NCBI GenBank assembly: GCA_900544285.1 | Contig: UQUT01000001.1 | Span: 1 to 64,000 of the forward strand | Reading direction: 5' to 3' | DNA: 64,000 nt | From: an uncultured Eubacterium sp. | GTDB lineage: Bacteria > Bacillota > Clostridia > Oscillospirales > CAG-272 | Shown here: positions 6,851 to 15,300 of the stretch, piece by piece | Numbering within the stretch: the stretch's first letter is position 1 | How the letters are laid out: every line of letters begins with the position of its first letter | Notes under the pieces: generated by a model | Told to the model about the DNA's origin: nothing | Databases searched by the model: none | What the model saw: the letters and a program-made list of their open reading frames with translations, nothing else | Position numbers and translations under genes: made by a program

Positions 6851-8692
6851 GTGAAAAGAGAAGATCTGAGAAATGTTGCGATAATCGCACACGTTGACCA
6901 CGGCAAGACGACCCTTGTTGACGAAATGCTCAAGCAGGGTGGTGTTTACCGCGAAAATCAGGCAACGGAAGAGCGTGTAATGGACTCGAACGCTCTTGAA
7001 CGCGAACGCGGAATTACAATACTTGCAAAGAATACAGCCGTGCATTATAAGGGCGTCAAGATAAACGTCGTCGACACCCCGGGACATGCGGACTTCGGCG
7101 GCGAGGTTGAGCGTATACTCAAGATGGTAAATGGTGTTATCCTTCTTGTCGACGCGGCTGAAGGTCCCATGCCGCAGACGAGATTTGTTCTTCAGAAGGC
7201 GCTTGCGCTGCATCACCCCGTAATTGTTGTTGTAAACAAAATAGACCGTCCCGACGCAAGACTTGATGAGGTCGGCGATGAAATTCTTGAGCTCCTCCTT
7301 GAGCTTGACGCTTCGGACGAGCAGTTTGATTCGCCCATGCTCTGGTGCTCGGGAAGAGCGGGCACGGCGTCATATTCTCCTTATGAAAAGGGAACAGACC
7401 TCCAGCCTCTCTTTGACACGATCCTCAAATATATTCCCGCTCCCGAAGGCGATGAAAAAGCACCCCTCCAGATGCTTGTTTCGTCCATCGACTATAACGA
7501 CTATGTCGGCAGAATAGGTATCGGCAGAATCGAGCGCGGAACGATAAAAGTAAATCAGGAGGTTATGATTTCAAACTTCCACTCACCGGACGTTGCGCCC
7601 AAAAAGACAAAAATCGTAAGTCTTAACCAGTTTGACGGACTCAGGAGAGTTCCCGTTGAAAGTGCTATGGTCGGCGATATCGTCACCTTCTCCGGCGCGG
7701 ACGATATTTCAATAGGCGATACGATAACCGCAACGGATTGCGTTGAGCCGCTTGAATTTGTCAAGGTTTCCGAGCCTACAATGGAAATGACGTTTATGGT
7801 AAACGACAGCCCGTTTGCCGGCAGAGAGGGCAAATACGTAACATCCCGTCAGATAAGAGAGAGACTCTACAAAGAGCTTCTCAAAGATGTTTCCCTCCGC
7901 GTTACCGATGGCGAAACGACAGACTGCTTCAAGGTCGCCGGCAGAGGCGAAATGCACCTTTCAATCCTCATAGAGACAATGCGACGCGAAGGCTTTGAAC
8001 TCGGAATAAGCACTCCCAGAGTGCTTTATAAAGAGATAAACGGCAAGCTCTGCGAGCCGATCGAGCGAGTTGAAATTGACGTTCCGCAGGATTATTGCGG
8101 CTCTGTTATGGAGAAACTCGGTGCGCGCAAGGGCGACCTTGTCAATATGGCTCCGCACGGCTCCCGTATGCGCCTTGAATATCTCATCCCGACACGTTGT
8201 CTCTTCGGTTACAGAAGCGAATTTCTTACAGACACGCGCGGAGAGGGCATTATAAGCTCCGTATTCGATTCGTATGACGAATACAAGGGCGATATAGTCC
8301 GTCGCTTCACAGGCTCTCTTGTCGCTTCCGAAACGGGCGAATCCACATCATACGGCGTATTCAACGCACAGGACAGAGGCACGATGTTCATCGGGGCTCA
8401 GTGCAAGGTCTATGAAGGAATGGTTGTCGGTGAAAACCCGAAGATGGGCGAGATTGCTGTAAACGTTTGCAAGGAAAAGCACCTGACGGCAATACGTTCG
8501 ACAGGCGCCGACGAGGCTCTCCGCCTTGTTCCGCCGAAGGTATTTACTCTTGAAGAGGCTATCGAATTTATCGCCGATGACGAGCTCATCGAGGTTACGC
8601 CGAAGAGCATAAGAATAAGAAAGACAATTCTTTCGACAGAGCTTCGTTACAAGATGATCGGAAGAACGAAAAAGGAAAACATGCAGAAGTGA
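6851..8692 (+). CDS. typA: Translational GTPase TypA/BipA
   Basis: 613 residues, standard for TypA/BipA, a ribosome-associated GTPase related to EF-G that helps 50S assembly and stress adaptation. The G1 motif AHVDHGKTT is at residues 13-21; G2 is RGIT, G3 DTPGHADFGGEV and G4 NKIDRP, then beta-barrel, EF-G domain III/V-like and the family-specific C-terminal region (VPPKVFTLEEAIEFI). It starts with GTG, fixed by AAGGAG about 9 bases upstream. The stop codon overlaps the start of the next gene (TGATG), so typA and tcdA are translationally coupled. Confidence 0.96.
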   Translation: MKREDLRNVAIIAHVDHGKTTLVDEMLKQGGVYRENQATEERVMDSNALERERGITILAKNTAVHYKGVKINVVDTPGHADFGGEVERILKMVNGVILLVDAAEGPMPQTRFVLQKALALHHPVIVVVNKIDRPDARLDEVGDEILELLLELDASDEQFDSPMLWCSGRAGTASYSPYEKGTDLQPLFDTILKYIPAPEGDEKAPLQMLVSSIDYNDYVGRIGIGRIERGTIKVNQEVMISNFHSPDVAPKKTKIVSLNQFDGLRRVPVESAMVGDIVTFSGADDISIGDTITATDCVEPLEFVKVSEPTMEMTFMVNDSPFAGREGKYVTSRQIRERLYKELLKDVSLRVTDGETTDCFKVAGRGEMHLSILIETMRREGFELGISTPRVLYKEINGKLCEPIERVEIDVPQDYCGSVMEKLGARKGDLVNMAPHGSRMRLEYLIPTRCLFGYRSEFLTDTRGEGIISSVFDSYDEYKGDIVRRFTGSLVASETGESTSYGVFNAQDRGTMFIGAQCKVYEGMVVGENPKMGEIAVNVCKEKHLTAIRSTGADEALRLVPPKVFTLEEAIEFIADDELIEVTPKSIRIRKTILSTELRYKMIGRTKKENMQK

Positions 8693-9384
8693 TGATAAAG
8701 GAACAATTTTCACGAACGGCAAGATTATACGGAGAGGGCGCGATAGAAAAACTGTCGCGTTCCTCTGTTTTACTTTTCGGAGTCGGCGGTGTTGGGTCAT
8801 ACGTTGCCGAATCGCTTGCAAGAGCGGGCGTCGGCAGGATGTGCCTTGTAGATCCGGATGAGGTCTGCGAGTCCAATATAAACCGTCAGGTGGCGGCTCT
8901 TCATTCGACTCTCGGTCAAAAGAAGGCAGAGGTCATGGCAAGACGCATGCTTGACATAAATCCCGATATGAAGGTCGAGGTCAGAACCGTGTTCTACCTT
9001 CCTGAAAATGCGGATGACATTGATTTCTCCGAATTTGACGTAATTGCGGACTGCATAGATACGGTAACCGCCAAGCTCGAAATAATTTCGCGGGCGCAGG
9101 CGATCGGAGTTCCTGTCATAAGCGCGATGGGAACGGGAAATAAGATGCGCCCCGATATGCTTGAAATAACTGACATTTTCAAGACAGCGGGTTGCCCGCT
9201 CGCAAGAGTTATGAGAAGGGAGCTCCGGGCAAGAGGAATAAAGCACCTGAAGGTTGTTTACTCAAATGAGGAGCCGAAGGGCGACGGACAGCGGACGCCT
9301 GCGTCATCTCCTTTTGTTCCGAACTCTGCAGGGCTTTTAATGGCCTCCGAAATTGCAAATATGCTTATAAACGGCGGAAAATGA
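8692..9384 (+). CDS. tcdA: tRNA threonylcarbamoyladenosine dehydratase (TcdA, ThiF/E1 family)
   Basis: 230 residues of the ThiF/MoeB/E1 fold. TcdA adenylates threonylcarbamoyl-adenosine-37 of ANN-decoding tRNAs and cyclises it. The N-terminal RTARLYGEGAIEKL, the nucleotide loop GVGGVGSYVAESLARAG, the NRQ motif (NINRQ) and the late PKGDGQRTPASSPFVP segment are all typical. An in-frame GTG at 8689 is possible, but the ATG at 8692 gives the usual TGATG coupling to typA. The terminator stem begins inside the last codons. The pairing of tRNA modification with a ribosome GTPase fits a translation operon. Confidence 0.88.
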   Translation: MIKEQFSRTARLYGEGAIEKLSRSSVLLFGVGGVGSYVAESLARAGVGRMCLVDPDEVCESNINRQVAALHSTLGQKKAEVMARRMLDINPDMKVEVRTVFYLPENADDIDFSEFDVIADCIDTVTAKLEIISRAQAIGVPVISAMGTGNKMRPDMLEITDIFKTAGCPLARVMRRELRARGIKHLKVVYSNEEPKGDGQRTPASSPFVPNSAGLLMASEIANMLINGGK

Positions 9385-9403
9385 TAATTACCGCCGTTTT
9401 TTG
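9370..9403 (+). terminator. Terminator overlapping the end of tcdA
   Basis: AACGGCGG pairs with CCGCCGTT, followed by T residues. The 5' arm lies within the last codons of tcdA. Confidence 0.85.
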
Positions 9404-9415
9404 TTTTCAATGTGA

Positions 9416-9444
9416 TTGACAGCTTTTATAAAGTTTGATATAAT
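9416..9444 (+). promoter_or_regulatory. Sigma-A promoter of the darA-holB-ricT operon
   Basis: TTGACA (9416-9421), 17 bases, TATAAT (9439-9444): full consensus, 30 bases before the darA start. Confidence 0.9.
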
Positions 9445-9474
9445 AATAAAAAACATAAAAGTGGGGTAACTTAA

Positions 9475-9798
9475 ATGAAACTTTTGCTTGCGATAGTCAA
9501 CAATGACGATGCTCACTTTGTCAACACAAGTCTTACATCCGAGGGCTTCCATATTACGAAAATCTCATCCACCGGCGGTTTTCTCATGAACGGAAACTCA
9601 ACCTTCATCCTCGGTGTTGAGGAAAATGACGTTGATCGTGCACTTGAAATAATAAAAACGCACAGCAAAAAGCGCGAGATGAGCGTGCCGATGTCGGCGC
9701 CCGGAAACATAAGCCTTTTCGGAACTGCTCAGGCGCATGTTTCTGTCGGCGGTGCAACTGTTTTCATTGTCGACGTTGAAAAATACCTGCGCTTCTGA
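9475..9798 (+). CDS. darA: Cyclic-di-AMP receptor DarA/PstA
   Basis: 107 residues, PII-like fold (former DUF970). DarA/PstA trimers bind c-di-AMP; their downstream target is unknown in most species. Visible family marks are the start MKLLLAIVNNDDA, the nucleotide-contacting KISSTGGFLMNGNST and FILGVEENDVDRALEII. GTGGGG precedes the ATG. It is the first gene of an operon with a clamp-loader subunit and RicT, an arrangement common in Firmicutes. The cyclase that makes its ligand (cdaA) is encoded about 4.5 kb downstream in this window. The stop overlaps the next start (TGATG). Confidence 0.93.
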   Translation: MKLLLAIVNNDDAHFVNTSLTSEGFHITKISSTGGFLMNGNSTFILGVEENDVDRALEIIKTHSKKREMSVPMSAPGNISLFGTAQAHVSVGGATVFIVDVEKYLRF

Positions 9799-10799
9799 TG
9801 AAAAGAGAAAATTTTCTTTTCGGCTGTGACGGAATAAAGAGGTTTTTTTCGGGACTTGTTTCCGAGGGAATTCTTTCGCATGCATATCTGATCGAGGGAC
9901 CCGAAGGGTCGGGGAAGAAGTCACTTGCGAAATATATCGCGGCATCTCTTGCCTGCGGAAAAAACTGTGATGACTGCAATATCTGTCATCGCATATCCGA
10001 AGGGCACTGTCCGGATGTCAAGTTCATCTCCCGTTCGGACGGGCAGAAAAACATAAGCGTTGACGCTGTGCGCGAAATGATAGACGACACATCGCTCACT
10101 CCTACCGAGCTTGACTTCAAGATGTATGTTATCGACGGTGCGGAAAGACTTTCTCCGCAGGCGCAGAATTCACTCCTGAAAATAATCGAAGAGCCGCCGC
10201 ATGGCGTTTATATATTGCTTCTGTGCGAAAGCTCAGCTCAGATACTTGTAACCGTTAAGTCAAGGGTTCAGCGGGTGGCAATGCCGCTGCTTTCGCCGGC
10301 TGAAACGGAAGAATATTTGAGACAACATTGCGAGCGGTCACTTCTTGACAACGAAAGTAAACTCGATTTTGCCGTCAGACTGTCCGGCGGGGCTGCGGGA
10401 AAAGCCGTAAAACTACTTTCTGACGGAGAAAAGGAATTTGCTATGTTCCTTTCAGCCAAGTCGATAATCGACGCGCAGTCAAAGAAAAACCGCGGCGTAT
10501 CGGAATATGATATGCTCGGAATCGTGTCAAAGGCTATGACCGGAAGAGATGAAGCCGATATGCTTTTTTCAATGCTTGCATCGGCATACAGGGATGTACT
10601 CTCATCTAAAATGACGGGGAACGTCACAGGTGGATTTTTTACAGAAGATGAAGCCGAAAAGTATGTCCTCTCGTTACCTATGGAAACCCTGAAAAAATCG
10701 GTTGAGGCAGTGACAATGCTGTCCGCCGACAGTAATTTCAATTTTAATATGACGCTTGCCGCTTCTGCGCTTTCCGTGCTTCTCTGGCGTGCGGCATAA
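9798..10799 (+). CDS. holB: DNA polymerase III delta' subunit
   Basis: 333 residues, clamp-loader AAA+ protein. It belongs to the complex that loads the beta clamp at replication forks. Residues about 22-60 hold the Walker-A-like GPEGSGKKSLAKY and the zinc module C-x2-C-x2-C...C (CGKNCDDCNICHRISEGHC). The DNA polymerase III hallmark NSLLKIIEEPP, SRVQR and C-terminal helices follow. ATG overlaps the darA stop, giving translational coupling. The order darA-holB-ricT is the common Firmicutes arrangement. Confidence 0.9.
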   Translation: MKRENFLFGCDGIKRFFSGLVSEGILSHAYLIEGPEGSGKKSLAKYIAASLACGKNCDDCNICHRISEGHCPDVKFISRSDGQKNISVDAVREMIDDTSLTPTELDFKMYVIDGAERLSPQAQNSLLKIIEEPPHGVYILLLCESSAQILVTVKSRVQRVAMPLLSPAETEEYLRQHCERSLLDNESKLDFAVRLSGGAAGKAVKLLSDGEKEFAMFLSAKSIIDAQSKKNRGVSEYDMLGIVSKAMTGRDEADMLFSMLASAYRDVLSSKMTGNVTGGFFTEDEAEKYVLSLPMETLKKSVEAVTMLSADSNFNFNMTLAASALSVLLWRAA

Positions 10800-10817
10800 G
10801 GAAAGGATAAAAAATAA

Positions 10818-11708
10818 ATGGACATCGTAATGACCGACGAAACCGAAAACAAGACCGAGTATGAGGTCATAGGAATTCGGTTCAAAGACGGCGGAAAAAT
10901 ATATTATTTTGATCCCTGCGGTATTGAGGCAAAGATCGGTGAAAACCTGATCGTCGAAACCGCGAGAGGACTTGAATACGGCGGGGTAGCCATCGCAAAT
11001 AAAGTCGTGCCGGAGAGTGAGGTTGTGCTTCCTTTGCGCCCTGTAATAAGAGCCGCTACTGCGGATGACGACGCTAAAAACGAGGAAAACAAGAAAAAAG
11101 AAAAAGAGGCGTTTTCAATATGTCTCGGCAAAATCGCCGAGCACGGACTTGAAATGAAGCTCGTTGAGGCGGAATATACATTTGATAATTCCAAACTCCT
11201 TTTTTATTTCACTGCCGACGGCAGAGTTGACTTCCGAGAGCTTGTAAAGGATCTTGCCGCCGCGTTCAGAACGCGAATAGAACTCCGTCAGATAGGGATA
11301 AGAGACGAAACAAAGATGATCGGCGGACTTGGTGTCTGCGGGCTTCCTTTCTGTTGCTCCAAATTTCTTGATGATTTCGGTCAGGTGTCGATAAAAATGG
11401 CGAAAGAGCAGAATCTTTCGCTCAATTCCCAGAAAATATCCGGCGCGTGCGGACGTCTCATGTGTTGTCTGCGTTATGAGCACGATGTCTATGAGGAGGA
11501 AATAAAGAAGACTCCAAAGGTCGACTCGGTCGTTGACACGCCGGACGGGAGAGGCACGATATGCGAAACCGTCCCGCTTGCGGGAATAGTCAAAGTCCGT
11601 TTTTCGGATAAGGATCAGCAGTCCGTCATAAGACAGTATCACAGGGATAATGTGACGGTTGTTGCGGCTCCGAAATCAAAGAAACCGTCTGACGGGGAAA
11701 AAGAATAA
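10818..11708 (+). CDS. ricT: RicT/YaaT, PSP1-domain regulator
   Basis: 296 residues. RicT, with RicA and RicF, forms an Fe-S complex that promotes RNA cleavage by RNase Y and the phosphorelay to Spo0A in Bacillus. The PSP1 C-terminal domain is at about residues 80-230, with the cysteine-rich GGLGVCGLPFCCSKF and SGACGRLMCCLRYEHD blocks that bind iron-sulfur clusters. Residues 70-90 are a charged linker (KNEENKKKEKE). AAAGGAT lies about 10 bases before the ATG. It is the last gene of the operon, followed by two terminators that separate it from the convergent spo0A, its probable pathway partner. Confidence 0.92.
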   Translation: MDIVMTDETENKTEYEVIGIRFKDGGKIYYFDPCGIEAKIGENLIVETARGLEYGGVAIANKVVPESEVVLPLRPVIRAATADDDAKNEENKKKEKEAFSICLGKIAEHGLEMKLVEAEYTFDNSKLLFYFTADGRVDFRELVKDLAAAFRTRIELRQIGIRDETKMIGGLGVCGLPFCCSKFLDDFGQVSIKMAKEQNLSLNSQKISGACGRLMCCLRYEHDVYEEEIKKTPKVDSVVDTPDGRGTICETVPLAGIVKVRFSDKDQQSVIRQYHRDNVTVVAAPKSKKPSDGEKE

Positions 11709-11712
11709 AAAT

Positions 11713-11755
11713 AAAATCTCTGTGCACATGTATTGCGTGTTGCACAGAGATTTTT
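11713..11755 (+). terminator. Terminator of the darA-holB-ricT operon
   Basis: AAAATCTCTGTGCA pairs with TGCACAGAGATTTT, followed by a T. Confidence 0.85.
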
Positions 11756-11762
11756 GCTAAAG

Positions 11763-11788
11763 AAAAGCCGGGTTTTCGCCGGCTTTTT
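11763..11788 (-). terminator. Bidirectional terminator between ricT and spo0A
   Basis: AAAAGCCGG pairs with CCGGCTTTT across GTTTTCG. Runs of A before and T after make it usable on both strands; for spo0A it lies just after the stop. Confidence 0.8.
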
Positions 11789-11801
11789 GCTTTATTTTGA
11801 T

Positions 11802-12593
11802 TTACGAGATTTTATTTTTAAGACGCATATTATCGGCAATCATGGCGATGAATTCGCTGTTCGTGGGCTTGCCGCGCTCATTCTGTATCGTGTAGCCGAA
11901 GAAGGCGTTGAGCGTATCGATATCACCTCTGTCCCATGCAACTTCGATTGCGTGGCGTATCGCTCTCTCGACTCTTGATGATGTTGTCTGATATTTTTTC
12001 GCCACAGCGGGATAGAGAACCTTCGTAACTGCGTTGATAAGATCGTTATCTTCGATCGTCATCATTATAGCCGTGCGGAGATACTGATACCCCTTTATAT
12101 GTGCGGGAACGCCGATTCTGTGTATTATTTCGGTGACCTGAGATTCAAGGTCGCTCGGCTCCTGCGAATACTGAACACCGTTCATTATCTGATTTTTGTA
12201 CGCGCTCTGACGGTTTTTATAAATACGTGCGATTCTTTCGATGAGCGTTGCATATTCAAACGGCTTGTGCATGCAATATGCTGCTCCCGCCTCGGTTGCT
12301 TCCGCAAAAAGGTTTGGATTTGAACAGTATGAAAATACTATGAAGTCCGGCACATTTGCGGGATTCTGAAAGAGAGTTTTGGCTTTCTTTATTATCTGAA
12401 CCGTGTCCAGCTTGGGAAGCCATACGTCAATGAGTACAACATCGGGTGTCGAACGCTTGATTTTTGTAAGTACGTCAATGCCGCTGTCTGTTTCATCGAC
12501 AACGTCAATACCCGCTCTTGTGAGGTTTTCTCTCATCGCGTGACGGAATTCGGGGCTTTCATCCGCAATAAATACTTTAATTCTTTGTTCCAT
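11802..12593 (-). CDS. spo0A: Sporulation master regulator Spo0A
   Basis: 263 residues from the ATG at 12593, which has GGAGAA 8-9 bases upstream; further in-frame codons upstream lack a ribosome site. The N-terminal receiver domain has acidic pocket D11/E12, phosphoacceptor D56 (VVLIDVWLP) and K110 (MHKPFE). The C-terminal domain has the Spo0A signature GVPAHIKGYQYLRTAI, the recognition helix SSRVERAIRHAIEVAWDRG and the end KPTNSEFIAMIADNMRLK. The family's usual MDIIMP after the phosphoacceptor is replaced by VWLP. Spo0A-P binds 0A boxes to switch on sporulation. The gene has its own promoter and no sensor kinase beside it. Confidence 0.97.
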   Translation of the reverse strand: MEQRIKVFIADESPEFRHAMRENLTRAGIDVVDETDSGIDVLTKIKRSTPDVVLIDVWLPKLDTVQIIKKAKTLFQNPANVPDFIVFSYCSNPNLFAEATEAGAAYCMHKPFEYATLIERIARIYKNRQSAYKNQIMNGVQYSQEPSDLESQVTEIIHRIGVPAHIKGYQYLRTAIMMTIEDNDLINAVTKVLYPAVAKKYQTTSSRVERAIRHAIEVAWDRGDIDTLNAFFGYTIQNERGKPTNSEFIAMIADNMRLKNKIS

Positions 12594-12662
12594 TTCTTTT
12601 GTTCTCCATTTCATGTAAAATATCGGTGTCGCTTTTTGCCAAACCAAAAACTACCGTTTCAT

Positions 12663-12691
12663 ATATTACCATATTGAGGAAGATTTTTCAA
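12663..12691 (-). promoter_or_regulatory. Sigma-A promoter of spo0A
   Basis: On the minus strand TTGAAA (12686-12691), 17 bases, TAATAT (12663-12668), about 70 bases before the spo0A start. No clear 0A box was seen. Confidence 0.7.
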
Positions 12692-12749
12692 TATAAAAAT
12701 GGAAAATTGTGTAACAAAAATATTAGCCATTTTTTGTACATAATGACAA

Positions 12750-12779
12750 GACGCCCGACACGAAGTTGTGCCGGACGTC
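12750..12779 (-). terminator. Hairpin downstream of ispF
   Basis: GACG-CCCG-CAC pairs imperfectly with GTG-CCGG-CGTC. It lies 45 bases after the ispF stop and lacks a good T run, so it is only a tentative terminator. Confidence 0.4.
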
Positions 12780-12824
12780 ATCAATTTTAATTTTTTTACA
12801 AAAGTGAATAAACAAAACGGAGAA

Positions 12825-13313
12825 TTATAAAGATTTTTGTTTTTCAACAAGGCATACAGCATGCGCGGAAATGCCTTCTTCGTTGCCCGTAAATCCAAGA
12901 TTTTCTTCTGTTGTTGCTTTTATATTCACATCTTCCGCGCTTATACCGAGCGAAAAAGCGATGTTTTTGCACATTTCTCTGATATATGGCGCAAGCTTCG
13001 GTCTTTGGGCTATTACGGTCGAATCTATGTTAACTATTTTAATGTTTTTTTCATTTATTTTTTCCGACACTTTTGACAAAAGCACAAGGCTCGAAATACC
13101 ATCGTATGCGGGGTCGTTGTCCGGAAAGAGATTGCCTATGTCGGGAAGTCCGCATGCGCCGAGAATTGCGTCGGCTATTGCATGCGAGAGCACGTCGGCG
13201 TCGGAATGACCCAAAAGTCCTTTTTCAAAAGGAATGTCGACTCCGCCGATTATCAGTTTTCTGCCTTCGACAAGGCGGTGAACATCATATCCGTGACCGA
13301 TTCTCATATTCAT
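12825..13313 (-). CDS. ispF: 2-C-methyl-D-erythritol 2,4-cyclodiphosphate synthase
   Basis: 162 residues, the standard length. IspF cyclises CDP-methylerythritol 2-phosphate in the MEP isoprenoid pathway, as a zinc-dependent trimer. The metal ligands appear in MRIGHGYDVHRL (D8, H10) and the conserved LLGHSDADVLSHAIADA; ATTEENLGFTG near the end contacts the cytidine. The start ATG overlaps the ispD stop by 4 bases, so the two sequential pathway enzymes are translationally coupled. Confidence 0.96.
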   Translation of the reverse strand: MNMRIGHGYDVHRLVEGRKLIIGGVDIPFEKGLLGHSDADVLSHAIADAILGACGLPDIGNLFPDNDPAYDGISSLVLLSKVSEKINEKNIKIVNIDSTVIAQRPKLAPYIREMCKNIAFSLGISAEDVNIKATTEENLGFTGNEEGISAHAVCLVEKQKSL

Positions 13314-14062
13314 TCGGCACCTCCGTTTGACAATATTCTTTCGGCAACATAAAAGTCCTCATCCGTTGTTATTTTTATATTGTAGGCTCCCGCCTCGACA
13401 ACATGAACCTTGAAGCCTGCGCTTTCGGCAAGCATGCTGTCATCCGTCGGGGAAGAGGGCTTTTTGTCCGACGATATCGCGATTTCGTAGACTTCCTTCA
13501 TAAACACCTGCGGTGTTTGCGCACGCATGACCGAGTTTCTGTCAACCGTGTCGGTTATGACGCCTTTTTCGTCGACTTTTTTCAGGGTATCGGTCGACCT
13601 TGAAGCGATTATCGCCGCTCCGTATCTGAATGCGCTCTTGACAACTCTCTCTATATCTTCCGGCTTTATCAGGCAGCGGGCGCCGTCATGAATAGCCACA
13701 AATTCGCATTTTGAAGAAATCGCGCGAAAGCCCGCCTCAACTGAATCGCTTCTTGTCTCCCCACCGACTGTCACAGCGGACAGCTTTTTTATTCCGTATT
13801 CACGGCGGAAGTTTTCATATTCCTTTATCTGCTCATGCGAAGCCACAACTATTATTTCGTTTATAAGCGGGCATTTTTCAAACGCGAGCATTGTCCGCAC
13901 GACGACGGGGATTCCTTTTATCGGCACGAGTTGCTTCGGGAGGTTGCCGCTTGTCCGTGTGCTTTTTCCCGCAGCGACTATTATTGCGGAAGTATAGTAT
14001 TTTTTATTCTCCCTGGCAGCCTGACTCATAAGAGCCCTTGCTATTTTTTTGAAAATATTCAT
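13310..14062 (-). CDS. ispD: 2-C-methyl-D-erythritol 4-phosphate cytidylyltransferase
   Basis: 250 residues. IspD joins CTP and MEP in the MEP pathway. A 25-residue basic extension precedes the nucleotide-binding signature SAIIVAAGKSTRTSGNLPKQL; VAIHDGARCLI, the RNSVMRAQTPQVF motif and TDDSMLAE follow. Many IspD proteins start near the SAIIVAAG strand, so the N-terminal extension (MNIFKKIARALM) is somewhat unusual and could be an initiation-site error, although no better start is seen. It shares a 4-base overlap with ispF and is divergent from cdaA. Confidence 0.94.
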   Translation of the reverse strand: MNIFKKIARALMSQAARENKKYYTSAIIVAAGKSTRTSGNLPKQLVPIKGIPVVVRTMLAFEKCPLINEIIVVASHEQIKEYENFRREYGIKKLSAVTVGGETRSDSVEAGFRAISSKCEFVAIHDGARCLIKPEDIERVVKSAFRYGAAIIASRSTDTLKKVDEKGVITDTVDRNSVMRAQTPQVFMKEVYEIAISSDKKPSSPTDDSMLAESAGFKVHVVEAGAYNIKITTDEDFYVAERILSNGGAE

Positions 14063-14197
14063 TTTAATTATCCTTTTCAGTTTCTCATCAACAGAGATTA
14101 TATCAAATTATCGGCTGCATGGCAACAAAAATAAAAAAATTCATTGAAAATTATAAAAATTATTCAAAAAGGTATTTATTTATACAAAAAAATATAT

Positions 14198-14203
14198 TAT
14201 AAT
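14198..14203 (+). promoter_or_regulatory. Probable -10 element of cdaA
   Basis: TATAAT at 14198-14203, 54 bases before the cdaA ATG. The region at the -35 spacing (TTTATT) is a poor match. The position excludes the upstream in-frame ATG at 14144. Confidence 0.5.
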
Positions 14204-14257
14204 AGGGTATCGGGTAATTGTATAATTCTTGTTGACCAGTCTGGAGATCTTCAATCT

Positions 14258-15100
14258 ATGGAAACCGTTATTGAAAGAATAAAGAATATGTTCAGTGCCG
14301 CGGCGAAGCAGTTCACATTCCCGCACTGTATTATAGATGTAATCGATATTTTGCTTGTTGCCGTTATAATCTTTTATATTGTAAAGTTTATTCGCGACAG
14401 GCGAGCCAGCAAGCTCGCGATGGGTGTCTTCCTCGTCGTCCTTTTGATGTTTGTCAGCTGGTTTTTGGATATGCGTGCCCTAAGCTTTATTTTCTCAAAC
14501 CTTATTCAGGTCGGATTTATAGCGATAATCATTCTTTTCCAGCCGGAGCTTCGCTCGGTTCTTGAAAAGTTCGGTGGAGTATCATTCATAAAGACGATTT
14601 CGGAATCCAAAAATCAGTCGCTCAAACACAATGCAATCACCGCTATATGCGAGGCGGCAAGCGAGCTTTCAAGAGAGTACACAGGTGCGCTGATTGTTAT
14701 CGAAAGATCGACGCCTCTCGGTGAGATTATAAAAACAGGTACCGTGATAAATGCGGATGTAACGGTTCCGCTTCTCAAAAATATCTTCTTCAACAAAGCC
14801 CCTCTTCATGACGGCGCGGTTATAATCCGCGGGGGCAGAATATGTGCGGCGGGATGCTTTTTGCCGATGTCAACAAACGACGACATCATAAAAGACCTTG
14901 GTACACGTCATCGCTCGGCAATCGGAATGAGCGAAAACAGCGACGCTGCTATAATTGTTGTTTCGGAAGAGACCGGAACGATTTCTCTTGCGATCGACGG
15001 TCAGCTCAGACGCAATTATGATTACAATACTCTTAAAACAGAGCTTTCAAATCTTCTCCGCGACGACGACGCGGAAAAGAAAAACAAATTCCAGAAGTGA
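14258..15100 (+). CDS. cdaA: Diadenylate cyclase CdaA
   Basis: 280 residues from the ATG at 14258 (GGAG about 9 bases upstream). CdaA makes the second messenger c-di-AMP from two ATP at the membrane. Three transmembrane segments at about residues 24-95 are followed by LFQPELRSVLEKFG and the DAC domain, with the catalytic D185-G186-A187 (LHDGAVIIRGG) and the RHR motif (GTRHRSAIG). The length equals typical CdaA. The next gene encodes only a membrane stub where CdaR usually stands. The c-di-AMP receptor DarA is encoded upstream. Confidence 0.96.
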   Translation: METVIERIKNMFSAAAKQFTFPHCIIDVIDILLVAVIIFYIVKFIRDRRASKLAMGVFLVVLLMFVSWFLDMRALSFIFSNLIQVGFIAIIILFQPELRSVLEKFGGVSFIKTISESKNQSLKHNAITAICEAASELSREYTGALIVIERSTPLGEIIKTGTVINADVTVPLLKNIFFNKAPLHDGAVIIRGGRICAAGCFLPMSTNDDIIKDLGTRHRSAIGMSENSDAAIIVVSEETGTISLAIDGQLRRNYDYNTLKTELSNLLRDDDAEKKNKFQK

Positions 15101-15117
15101 GACGGAGGTAAAGGCAA

Positions 15118-15300
15118 ATGAGCATTTTCTCAAAGCTGTTCGGAGGAAAGAACGCCTCCGATAAATCCGAGCGCCCGGCAGAGGACGATTACACCATCAA
15201 AAAAAGCAGGCGCGCGGATATTATAATCGGAATAATATCTCTTCTTTGTGCGATACTCATATGGGTCGTTGCGGTGTCGCAGGGAGCTTCAGTTCAATGA
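15118..15300 (+). CDS. Single-pass membrane stub in the CdaR position
   Basis: 60 residues. GGAGG with good spacing precedes the ATG, and the stop overlaps the next start (ATGA), so translation is well supported. It has a charged N-terminal 30 residues, then one hydrophobic helix (IIIGIISLLCAILIWVVAVS). In most Firmicutes the gene after cdaA is cdaR/ybbR, whose product begins with one membrane helix of this kind and continues with several extracytoplasmic YbbR repeats; here no YbbR domain follows. It may be a minimal CdaA partner or a truncated CdaR. The assignment is by position and topology only. Confidence 0.7.
   Translation: MSIFSKLFGGKNASDKSERPAEDDYTIKKSRRADIIIGIISLLCAILIWVVAVSQGASVQ

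Noticed and set aside
14144..14257. Longer N-terminus of CdaA from the ATG at 14144
   Set aside because: The -10 element at 14198 lies inside it, there is no ribosome site, and the shorter form matches the family length.
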